A stretch of 64,000 bases of DNA, taken from contig VFJS01000003.1 of NCBI GenBank assembly GCA_009885955.1, positions 211,086-275,085 on the forward strand, written 5' to 3'. The notes under the pieces were generated by a model, which worked only from the letters and a program-made list of their open reading frames with translations, searched no databases and was not told where the DNA came from. Below are positions 35,952 to 43,334 of this stretch, piece by piece (the first letter of the stretch is position 1; each line of letters starts with the position of its first letter). A program made the position numbers and the translations under genes. This DNA is from Spirochaetia bacterium. Its GTDB lineage: Bacteria > Spirochaetota > UBA4802 > UBA5550.

Positions 35952-35969
35952 CTTCATATTTTCTTTACA
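35952..35969 (+). promoter_or_regulatory. Candidate Pho box upstream of pstS2
   Basis: CTTCATA (35952-35958) and CTTTACA (35963-35969) are separated by TTTT, an 11-bp period, with TTAAATA in phase at 35941. CTTTACA is identical to the first heptamer upstream of pstB1. Confidence 0.4.
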
Positions 35970-36032
35970 GGCCTGAATTTATATTTACTTAACTAATATT
36001 TTATAGATATATTTATTAAAGGAGATGGTGAA

Positions 36033-36896
36033 ATGTTTAGAAGACTCACTTGTTTTTTGATTTTGTTTTTTGTTGCACTTATCGGCTGCGGCCGGCCCGA
36101 TAATGCGGGGAAATCAACCGGAAGTATGCAGGTCAAAGGTTCTGATACCATGGTAAACCTGGGCCAGGCATGGGCCGAGGCTTTTATGAAGAAAAACCAG
36201 GGAACCAATATTGCGGTCACGGGCGGCGGTTCCGGAACTGGAATTGCTGCGTTAATCAACGGCACCTGTGATATTGCTGAAAGCTCCAGGATCATGAAGG
36301 ATAAGGAAAAGGAAATGGCAAAGGCAAAAGGCCATGAAGCGGTTGAATTCATCGTTGGACTGGATGGGCTCGCCGTGGTCGTTCATCCATCCAATCCGGT
36401 AAGTAAACTCACGATCGACCAGCTGGCGTCTATTTATACCGGTTCTATCACAAATTGGAAACAGGTTGGCGGTACTGATTCAAAAATTGTCCTTCTATCC
36501 CGCGAGGTGAACTCGGGAACTCATGTTTATTTTAAAGAACATGTTGTGAGAAAAGGAAATGAAAAAGGCCCCGAGGAATTTGCCTCACATGCCCTGCTGA
36601 TGACATCTTCCCAGGCCATAGCAGACGAAGTGGCGCAGAATAAATCAGCCATTGGATATTATGGCATGGGGTATATCAGCCCGAAACAGAAGGCGCTGGA
36701 AATTTCAAAAGATGGGAAAACGTTCGTCAAGCCTGCTAATGAAAATGTAAAAAACGGGTCCTATCCGATTTCCCGGCCCATGTTTTTTTACACCGTGGGA
36801 GAACCGAAGGGGCTGGTGAAAAAATATGTTGATTTCGTGCTTTCCCCGGAAGGTCAGGAAGTTGTCAAGCGTCTCGATTTTGTCCCGGTCCGTTAA
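36033..36896 (+). CDS. pstS: Phosphate-binding lipoprotein PstS2
   Basis: The 287-residue protein has a lipobox (LIGC, Cys near residue 16). The binding fold follows: VKGSDTMVNLGQAWAEAF, GGGSGTGIAALINGTCDIAESSR, GLDGLAVVVHPSNPV and REVNSGTHVYFKEHV. It differs from PstS1 in the SGT motif, belonging to the clade with SGT followed by an aromatic or His. AAAGGAG precedes the ATG. It heads pstS2-pstC2-pstA2. Confidence 0.92.
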   Translation: MFRRLTCFLILFFVALIGCGRPDNAGKSTGSMQVKGSDTMVNLGQAWAEAFMKKNQGTNIAVTGGGSGTGIAALINGTCDIAESSRIMKDKEKEMAKAKGHEAVEFIVGLDGLAVVVHPSNPVSKLTIDQLASIYTGSITNWKQVGGTDSKIVLLSREVNSGTHVYFKEHVVRKGNEKGPEEFASHALLMTSSQAIADEVAQNKSAIGYYGMGYISPKQKALEISKDGKTFVKPANENVKNGSYPISRPMFFYTVGEPKGLVKKYVDFVLSPEGQEVVKRLDFVPVR

Positions 36897-36931
36897 CAGC
36901 ATGAAAAAAATTTACATTAAAAAATATTTCA

Positions 36932-37813
36932 ATGACACAGAAAATTTTTAAACGGATACAGGAATTTATTATTGAACGGATAATTTTATTATCAGGTGCG
37001 ATGATGATTATTCTTGTCGCCCTGATATTTGCTTTCCTCATCAAGGACAGTGCAAGTTTATTCAGGACGATAAATTTTTTTGATTTTTTCCTTGGAAAAA
37101 ACTGGTATCCGATTTCAGATCCGGCACAATTCGGGATCCTTCCCTTGTTTCTTGGATCATTGCTCATTACCCTGGGGGCAATTGTAATTTCGGTGCCCCT
37201 GGGAATTGCCTGTGCCATTTATATCAAGGAAGTTGCCCCGAGAGCCGTGGGAGAGGTTCTGAAACCGATTATTGAACTGCTGGCGGCTATTCCTTCGGTT
37301 GTACTTGGATTCATCGGCGTCATTACCATTGTGCCATTTGTAAAAAATGTATTCAATTTATCTACCGGGCTCACTGCCATGACAGGCTCAATTATGCTTG
37401 CATTCATGGCAATTCCGGCTATTGTCAGCCTTACGGAGGACGCGCTGAATACCGTTCCTTCAACATTGAAAGAGGCTTCCTATGCCCTGGGCGCTACAAA
37501 GTGGCAGACGATCGTAAAGGTGGTTGTCCCGGCGGCATCATCGGGTATTATAGCCGCGGTGATGCTTGGATTCGGGCGCATTATGGGTGAAACCATGGCG
37601 GTGATGATGGTCACAGGAAATGCGGCAGTACTGCCGACAAGTTTTCTGCAGCCCGTCCGGACAATGACCGCCACTATCGCCGCGGAAATGGGTGATACCG
37701 TGCACTACAGCGATCATTATTTCGCCCTTTTCGCCATCGGGGCGGTTTTATTTACAACGACTTTTATCATAAATCAGGTGGGTGATTTTTTAATCAGGAG
37801 AATTAAAAAGTGA
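36932..37813 (+). CDS. pstC: Phosphate ABC transporter permease PstC2
   Basis: The 293-residue protein has six predicted membrane helices, with WYPISDPAQFGILPLFLGSLLITLGAI, ELLAAIPSVVLGFIGVITIV and GRIMGETMAVMMVTGNAAVLP. Its EAA loop is canonical (LKEASYALGATKWQT). It is encoded 35 bp after pstS2 and overlaps pstA2. Confidence 0.92.
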   Translation: MTQKIFKRIQEFIIERIILLSGAMMIILVALIFAFLIKDSASLFRTINFFDFFLGKNWYPISDPAQFGILPLFLGSLLITLGAIVISVPLGIACAIYIKEVAPRAVGEVLKPIIELLAAIPSVVLGFIGVITIVPFVKNVFNLSTGLTAMTGSIMLAFMAIPAIVSLTEDALNTVPSTLKEASYALGATKWQTIVKVVVPAASSGIIAAVMLGFGRIMGETMAVMMVTGNAAVLPTSFLQPVRTMTATIAAEMGDTVHYSDHYFALFAIGAVLFTTTFIINQVGDFLIRRIKK

Positions 37814-38664
37814 GACTTTTAAGTCCCAGGATAGCCCAGAAAGTGGCAATGGTCGTTCTTACTCTTTCGGCACTTGTGGTTGTGCTGCCTATCGTCTGCA
37901 TAATAGTTTATATTTTCATTAAGGGATTTCCTGCAATTTCCTGGGCGTTCCTCACTGAAATGCCGACAAACGGGATGCATTCAGGAGGCATTTTCCCTGC
38001 GATTGTCGGGACAATGTACCTGGTGACCGGCGCCATCCTCATATCCCTGCCCTTCGGTATCATGTCGGCAATATATCTCACCGAATATGCGAGGAAAAAT
38101 ATATTTACCAGGCTGGTGCAAATGGCAATCATCAATCTTGCCGGTGTTCCTTCCATTGTCTTCGGGCTGTTCGGATTAGGATTATTCGTAATACTCCTGA
38201 ATTTTGGAACTTCAATGGTTGCCGGATCTCTCACCCTGTCTTTGATGATATTGCCGGTGATAATATCCGCCACCGAGGAGGCATTGAGTGCTGTCCCTAA
38301 GGAATTCCGCGAGGCATCGCTCGCTCTCGGCGCCACAAAATGGCAGACAATCTGGAATATTGTTCTGCCTTCGGCATTGCCGGGAATTCTTACCGGAGCA
38401 ATTCTGGGGATAGGGAGAGCAGCCGGTGAAACAGCCCCGATACTGCTGACAGCAGCGGCATTTTATCTGCCCCATCTCCCCAGATCTATTTTTGACCAGG
38501 TCATGGCATTACCCTATCATCTTTATGTCATTTCCACGCAGATTCCCGGTCTGAACGCGAACATTCAATATGGAACAGCCCTTGTTCTTATCGTCATAGT
38601 TCTTGGCATGACGCTGGTGGCAATTATCATCCGCTGGAGATTCCGCCGTAAAAAGGCATGGTAA
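37810..38664 (+). CDS. pstA: Phosphate ABC transporter permease PstA2
   Basis: The 284-residue protein starts with GTG in a GTGA overlap with pstC2. It has the PstA pattern (GGIFPAIVGTMYLVTGAILISLPFG, NLAGVPSIVFGLFGLGLFV) and a canonical EAA loop (FREASLALGATKWQT), with GRAAGETAPILLTAAAF. No pstB or phoU follows, so the system needs an ATPase from elsewhere. PstB1 at 25144 is the best candidate. Confidence 0.92.
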   Translation: MRLLSPRIAQKVAMVVLTLSALVVVLPIVCIIVYIFIKGFPAISWAFLTEMPTNGMHSGGIFPAIVGTMYLVTGAILISLPFGIMSAIYLTEYARKNIFTRLVQMAIINLAGVPSIVFGLFGLGLFVILLNFGTSMVAGSLTLSLMILPVIISATEEALSAVPKEFREASLALGATKWQTIWNIVLPSALPGILTGAILGIGRAAGETAPILLTAAAFYLPHLPRSIFDQVMALPYHLYVISTQIPGLNANIQYGTALVLIVIVLGMTLVAIIIRWRFRRKKAW

Positions 38665-38958
38665 ATCGGGATTATGGGATCTCTTGTTTTTCCCCTTCTT
38701 CATGGAAAAGAGATATACGGTCAATTGAAATATTGGGGCTTTCTAAAATAAAAAAAATTCTTGAAGTTTTAAATCCCTTATGAATTATGTCTCATATATC
38801 GGGTGGATAATTATATGCAGGATAATTGATGTTGAGCCTCCCGAGGCCGCTCCGGTACCGGATCTTTATCATACTCAACCTGAAGGGTATGCGGCGTAAT
38901 AACATATGATGGCTGATTAAGAAAAAACGGCCCTAAGACAGTATTCAGGAGATCCCTA

Positions 38959-41784
38959 TTGGAATCAGGAACATTAACTGAAGAGCCTCTTTTCCCCGCT
39001 GCAGGGGAGTCTGCCGGGGATATAAACAATAATGAAATAGCTGTTGATGAGAAAATAGATGAAATTTTCAGCATAGAGATAACCCCCAATGACCCGGCCT
39101 TTGATCTTAAGACAGAGGCATGCATACTCCAGCTTGCCTATGCCCAGGACAAGCTCCTGTCACTGTCAAATTCCCGGACCCAGATCCTGGCTCACCAGGT
39201 GGAGTCCACCCACAGGATCATAAATGCCCTGAGCCACCGCTTCATGATAGCCGACGAGGTGGGCCTGGGCAAGACCATCGAAGCCGGACTGGTAATCAAG
39301 GAGCTCATATTCAGGAACGGATATTCACGGATACTCATCATATGCCCCGCGTCGCTCCTTTTCCAGTGGCAGAACGAGCTCCAGAGCAAGTTCAATGAGG
39401 CGTTCCTCATCATGGACAGGGGCATTGTCATGAAAGCGATCAGGGGCCGCGGGAACGGGAAGGTGAATCCCTGGGAGGTGAACAGGAAAATTATATGCTC
39501 CATCGATTTCATCAAAAGCACGGCGAACATGGAGTACCTAAAAGACATCGACTGGGATATGATAATTTTCGATGAAGCCCACCGTCTCAGGAGGGACTTT
39601 CTTAAATCGACACTTTCCTACAATGCGGCAAAAATTTTATCGGCGAAAACTAAATCCCTGCTCCTCCTTACCGCGACGCCCTTCAGGGGGAAACTCGAAG
39701 AGCTCTATTACCTGGTCCGCCTTATCGACAAAAATCTTCTCGGGCCATTCCAGACCTTTTCCAACAGCTATTGCCTTAACAACTCCAACATGTCCGAGCT
39801 CAAGGAGAAGCTCTCTTCTGTCATTATCAGGAGAACAAAGAAGGAGGTGGGCGGTTTTACCCGGAGGCACGCACGGACCATCCAGTTCGAATTTTACCCC
39901 GAGGAGAGGGCCCTCTATGATGCGACAACCAGCTATGTGATTGAGGAGTTCAACCTGGCCATGCAGACGGAAAACCGGGCCGTGGGCTTTGTCATGACCG
40001 TATTCCAGAAGCTCCTCGATTCCTCCTGCGCGGCGCTTAATTCGGCGCTGCTAAAACGGAAGGGAAGGCTTGAGCAGGTGCTTGAGACGATGAAGAACGG
40101 AACAGGAAAGGGGAGCATCATAGAAAAGGATTTCCGCCTGCATCTCAGGCTCCTCGATGACTTTGACGATGATGCAGATTCCGTGGAAGAGATATGGAAG
40201 AAGGGGATAGCCGAGACGGAGAAGGAGATACGTACCCTGGGCAGGCTCATTTCCCTTGCTGAAAAAGTGACAGAGACCAAAAAAGGGGTAAAGCTCAGGG
40301 AGCTGATTGAAAAAATCAACGCTGCGAAAAAGAAGAAGATATTAATTTTTACCCAGTTCAGAACCACCCAGGACTATTTATGCGCCATTCTTTCCGGTTT
40401 ACGTGTGGAGATATTCAACGGTTCCATGGACAGGGCCCGGAAGGAGGAGGCCATCGCAAATTTTAAGGGGGACTCGGACATCCTCATCTCCACTGAAGCA
40501 GGGGGCGAGGGGAGGAACCTCCAGTTCTGCAGCATCCTGGTAAACTATGACCTTCCATGGTCCCCGCTGAAAATCGAGCAGAGGATCGGCAGGATCCACA
40601 GGTTCGGCCAGACCAGGGACGTGTCAATCTACAACTTCTCGGTGAAAAATACCATTTCCCAGCGTGTCCTTGAGGTGCTTACAAAAAAGCTGAAGCTCTT
40701 TGAAGAGTCCATCGGCACGCCGGACATTCTCCTCGGGCAGATCGAGGAGGAGCTGAACTTCAACCGGGTCTTCATGGAGATGGCTGCAGGCAAGAGCGTC
40801 AGGAGGGTGAGCGCGGAACTGGACCAGAAGATCGATGCCGCTAAAAGGAATTATGAAAAACTTGCAGACCTCTCGGTTATCAAGACCATGGACTTCAACT
40901 ACGATGAATATTACCGGGTCACCCTGAAGGAGAGGCGCTATTCAAATGAGAGGATAGAAAATTTCGTGAACAGGGTCAGGAGCGTGGATCCGGTTGTAGA
41001 CCTGTACCTGGGCCGGAAGAACGAGGGTTCCCGGCTCTATAAAATCAAGGCCTCGCCGGCGGGCGATGTGGAGCCCGGACGGTACGGGACCTTTGACAGT
41101 GAAAAGGCCCTGGAAAACGACAGGCTTGATTTCCTGGCTTTCGGCAATCCCATTGTAGATGCCGTATTTCAGCGCTGCAGGAGCGTTTCGTTCGGCAGGA
41201 ATGGGGGGATTGCAGTTATCAGGCATAAAGAGCGGTTTTTCGGCATGCTCATCAACTATCTTGTCACCTTCAGGGCCGGGTCGGAATTCCAGGAGCTCAT
41301 ACCGGTTTTTTCTTCGCCCCTCTCCCCTGTGGATGATGATATTACTGCATCAATGGAGGAGGGCCTTCCCGGATTTGAAAAAGTTGAGTTCAACCGCAGA
41401 GGCTGTCACGGCAGGGACCTGGAAAGGGTAAGGATGACTTTGGAAATGCACACAACCGATGCACGGAAGAGGCTCATGGATAAGATACAGAAAAGATATT
41501 CCTCGCTATATCGATCGATGAACGGCGGTGTTGCCGGAGAAATGGAAAAGATTACCGATTCCTACGACAAGAAAATAGGCGAGTATGAAAAACAGCTTGA
41601 GTACCAGGTCTGCCAGATGAAGTGGTTCGATAAGGATATGAAGAGCGCCATAACAAGGACGAAGACCCGAATCGCAGAGACAGCCAGGGAGAAGGAGGAT
41701 CAGCTTGCAAAGTGCCGTGAGCTCCTGAACTTCCGGTGCAGCATTGAACTCGTCAACGCGTCAATAGTCATTGCCGGGAGGTGA
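38959..41784 (+). CDS. SNF2-family helicase/ATPase (RapA-like)
   Basis: The start is TTG 38959 with AGGAG 6 bases upstream, giving 941 residues. Helicase motifs are complete: MIADEVGLGKTIEAGLVIKE (I/Ia), IIFDEAHRL (II), LLLTATPFRG (III), FTQFRTTQDY (IV), STEAGGEGRNLQFC (V) and EQRIGRIHRFGQ (VI). The first 40 residues are acidic and the last 300 form a long charged, partly coiled-coil region. Proteins of this type remodel protein-DNA complexes, and some work in transcription recycling (RapA) or phage defence. No methylase or nuclease partner is next to it, but toxin-antitoxin genes follow. Confidence 0.88.
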   Translation: MESGTLTEEPLFPAAGESAGDINNNEIAVDEKIDEIFSIEITPNDPAFDLKTEACILQLAYAQDKLLSLSNSRTQILAHQVESTHRIINALSHRFMIADEVGLGKTIEAGLVIKELIFRNGYSRILIICPASLLFQWQNELQSKFNEAFLIMDRGIVMKAIRGRGNGKVNPWEVNRKIICSIDFIKSTANMEYLKDIDWDMIIFDEAHRLRRDFLKSTLSYNAAKILSAKTKSLLLLTATPFRGKLEELYYLVRLIDKNLLGPFQTFSNSYCLNNSNMSELKEKLSSVIIRRTKKEVGGFTRRHARTIQFEFYPEERALYDATTSYVIEEFNLAMQTENRAVGFVMTVFQKLLDSSCAALNSALLKRKGRLEQVLETMKNGTGKGSIIEKDFRLHLRLLDDFDDDADSVEEIWKKGIAETEKEIRTLGRLISLAEKVTETKKGVKLRELIEKINAAKKKKILIFTQFRTTQDYLCAILSGLRVEIFNGSMDRARKEEAIANFKGDSDILISTEAGGEGRNLQFCSILVNYDLPWSPLKIEQRIGRIHRFGQTRDVSIYNFSVKNTISQRVLEVLTKKLKLFEESIGTPDILLGQIEEELNFNRVFMEMAAGKSVRRVSAELDQKIDAAKRNYEKLADLSVIKTMDFNYDEYYRVTLKERRYSNERIENFVNRVRSVDPVVDLYLGRKNEGSRLYKIKASPAGDVEPGRYGTFDSEKALENDRLDFLAFGNPIVDAVFQRCRSVSFGRNGGIAVIRHKERFFGMLINYLVTFRAGSEFQELIPVFSSPLSPVDDDITASMEEGLPGFEKVEFNRRGCHGRDLERVRMTLEMHTTDARKRLMDKIQKRYSSLYRSMNGGVAGEMEKITDSYDKKIGEYEKQLEYQVCQMKWFDKDMKSAITRTKTRIAETAREKEDQLAKCRELLNFRCSIELVNASIVIAGR

Positions 41785-41827
41785 TCCCTGGCACTTGCAG
41801 CTCTCCATTACTTCTTATAAGTGTGTA

Positions 41828-41867
41828 AGAAGGGGGATGGGGGGATAGTCGAGATGAGGGGGATAAG
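41828..41867. repeat. Dispersed repeat (GGGGGAT-GAGATGA type)
   Basis: GAAGGGGGATGGGGGGATAG followed by GAGATGAGGGGGATAAG resembles, in reverse complement, the stretches at 45961-46010 and 63294-63418 (TTATCCCC, CATCCCC and ATCTCCA blocks). It is a short low-complexity repeat family between genes. Confidence 0.4.
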
Positions 41868-41896
41868 AAAAGTGTTATTATGATAAAAATTTTATC

Positions 41897-41930
41897 TTGA
41901 CTTTTTCAAATATGTACAATATATTGTACA
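41897..41930 (+). promoter_or_regulatory. Promoter and overlapping YefM-type operator
   Basis: TTGACT (41897-41902) and TATATT (41920-41925) are separated by 17 bases, a near-consensus sigma-70 promoter. A perfect 18-bp palindrome, TGTACAATATATTGTACA (41913-41930), covers the -10 element. TGTACA is the known core recognised by YefM/Phd-type antitoxins, so autorepression by the YefM-YoeB pair encoded just downstream is very likely. Confidence 0.85.
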
Positions 41931-41946
41931 TAAAGGAGTATTCAAT

Positions 41947-42201
41947 ATGAATGCGGTAAATTATTCTGAATTGAGAAAGAAATTGAAAGATTATTTTGAT
42001 CAAGTATATGATGATCATGAACCTCTGATTGTAACTCGGAAAAATAATCAAAATATTGTACTACTGTCAATTGAAGAATATAATGCTTTAATTGAAACAA
42101 ATTATCTTCTATCGAATATTCATAACTCTAAAAGACTGATGCGGTCGCTTGAAAAAGCTCGTCATGGTGAACTTCTGAAAAAGGATTTATTTGAAGAATG
42201 A
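41947..42201 (+). CDS. yefM: Antitoxin of the YefM/Phd family
   Basis: The 84-residue protein starts AVNYSELRKKLKDYFDQVYDDHEPLIVTRKN, the standard Phd/YefM N-terminus that binds DNA. It continues NIVLLSIEEYNALIETNYLLS before a toxin-binding C-terminal part. AAAGGAG precedes the ATG. It overlaps the toxin gene by 4 bases. Confidence 0.93.
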   Translation: MNAVNYSELRKKLKDYFDQVYDDHEPLIVTRKNNQNIVLLSIEEYNALIETNYLLSNIHNSKRLMRSLEKARHGELLKKDLFEE

Positions 42202-42455
42202 ATATTCTTTTTACTGAAGAGTCATGGGAAGATTATGTTTATTGGCAATCGAAGGATAAAAAGATATTTAAAAGAATTAATCAATTAATTAAAGAAATTC
42301 GACGCGATCCCTTTTCGGGAATTGGAAAACCGGAACCACTAAAATTTCAATTACAGGGATGCTGGTCAAGACGGATAGACCAGGAGCATCGAATTGTTTA
42401 TGAAATAGTAAAAAAAGAATTACGAATTATTTCATGCAGGTATCATTATAAATAA
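42198..42455 (+). CDS. yoeB: mRNA-interferase toxin YoeB
   Basis: The 85-residue protein has the Txe/YoeB features SWEDYVYWQSKDKKIFKRINQLIKEI, DPFSGIGKPEPLKF and WSRRIDQEHRIVYEI, with the C-terminal RYHYK. The catalytic Glu (GKPEPL), Arg, His and Tyr are all visible, so it should be an active ribosome-dependent RNase. It is coupled to the antitoxin by ATGA. Confidence 0.93.
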   Translation: MNILFTEESWEDYVYWQSKDKKIFKRINQLIKEIRRDPFSGIGKPEPLKFQLQGCWSRRIDQEHRIVYEIVKKELRIISCRYHYK

Positions 42456-42494
42456 AAAATAGAACTCCAAAACAGCTTCTAACAGAGCTTAACC

Positions 42495-42538
42495 TCTTCG
42501 TCGATGATGCTCCCCGTTCATAGACGCATTTTGCCTCC
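42495..42538 (+). repeat. Imperfect direct repeat, left copy
   Basis: These 44 bases match 43291-43334 at 32 positions without gaps, sharing CTCTTCGTCG, CTCCCCG and ATTTTG-CTC. The two copies flank the second toxin-antitoxin pair. Confidence 0.45.
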
Positions 42539-42640
42539 GCAAGTTTGCAACAGAAAATGCTTGGGATGAAGTTGATATATGAAATTATCTCCTTGCGATT
42601 CTGACATAATATTAATTTTTTTTATATTTAGAAATTTTTG

Positions 42641-42669
42641 TTGAAAAATAATAACCAGGTGATTATATT
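42641..42669 (+). promoter_or_regulatory. Sigma-70-type promoter of the BrnT-like operon
   Basis: TTGAAA (42641-42646) and TATATT (42664-42669) are separated by 17 bases, 30 bases before the GTG start of the downstream gene. Confidence 0.6.
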
Positions 42670-42698
42670 AGGCATACATTGTCATTTATGGGGTACAT

Positions 42699-42983
42699 GT
42701 GCAAATTTTCAATTGGGATAAAGATAAAAATATTAAACTCAAAAAACTTAGAGGAATTTCATTTGAAGAAATAGTTTATTATATCTCAAGTGGAGCGGTT
42801 TTGGATGTTATTGAAAACCAGAAAAATGATAAATATCAAAATCAATTTATTTTTATAATAGAAATAAATTCTTATGCATATATTGTCCCATTTGTTGAAA
42901 ATGATGAAGAAGTTTTTTTGAAAACAATTTATCCAAGCCGAAAAGCAACGAAAGAATATTTAGGAAAGGAGTGGGGAAAATGA
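42699..42983 (+). CDS. BrnT-like toxin
   Basis: The 94-residue protein starts with GTG. It has the BrnT/DUF497-like pattern FNWDKDKNIKLKKLRGISFEEIVYYI, then an internal beta region and a C-terminal RKATKEYL. In the BrnT family the toxin gene comes first and the ribbon-helix-helix antitoxin second, as here. Sequence is rather diverged, so assignment rests on pattern and context. Low GC contrasts with neighbouring housekeeping genes. Confidence 0.65.
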   Translation: MQIFNWDKDKNIKLKKLRGISFEEIVYYISSGAVLDVIENQKNDKYQNQFIFIIEINSYAYIVPFVENDEEVFLKTIYPSRKATKEYLGKEWGK

Positions 42984-43255
42984 AAAAAATAGATAAATAT
43001 GAAAAAGACATTATTAAATCATATGAAGACAATGAATGGAAATCAGTTAAAAATGTTTCACAAAGAATTACTAAATATCAAAGTATCGCAAAAGTACATT
43101 TAAAAAAAGAAAAAAGAATCAATATAAGAATTTCAGAGAAAGATCTTAAAGATATTCAAAAAAATGCAATTAAGCAGGGACTGCCTTATCAGACTTTGAT
43201 AGCCAGTATAATACATAAATACAATTCAGGATTGTTAACTGAAAAAAATGATTAA
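42980..43255 (+). CDS. CopG/BrnA-like antitoxin
   Basis: I take the start at ATG 42980, which overlaps the toxin stop (ATGA) and has AAGGAG 8 bases upstream, giving 91 residues. The GTG at 42971 is an alternative. The C-terminal half has a ribbon-helix-helix pattern (KRINIRISEKDLKDIQKNAI then KQGLPYQTLIASIIHKY). It probably neutralises the preceding toxin and binds the operon promoter. Confidence 0.7.
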   Translation: MKKIDKYEKDIIKSYEDNEWKSVKNVSQRITKYQSIAKVHLKKEKRINIRISEKDLKDIQKNAIKQGLPYQTLIASIIHKYNSGLLTEKND

Positions 43256-43290
43256 ATGAGGGGTGAAAATAGCAAATGAATTATCCTATA

Positions 43291-43334
43291 CTCTTCGTCG
43301 CAGCCGCTCCCCGGCCTTCGGCATATTTTGTCTC
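43291..43334 (+). repeat. Imperfect direct repeat, right copy
   Basis: This is the partner of 42495-42538. It runs into the first codons of the following gene (TTG start at 43328). Confidence 0.45.

Larger units (their letters stand above)
35599..36032. other. Intergenic region holding the pstS2 promoter area and a GC-rich patch
   Basis: This 434-bp stretch between the divergent STAS and pstS2 genes is AT-rich except for 35875-35930. That patch is GC-rich and holds CCAGGTTCCAGGGG and CTCAGGGG. It lies in the presumed pstS2 leader. No known RNA element was recognised in it. The promoter and Pho-box candidates are listed separately. Confidence 0.4.

Noticed and set aside
38811-39125. 104-codon minus-strand frame upstream of the SNF2 gene
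   Set aside because: Most of it overlaps the SNF2 coding start, and the part outside has no recognisable motif.
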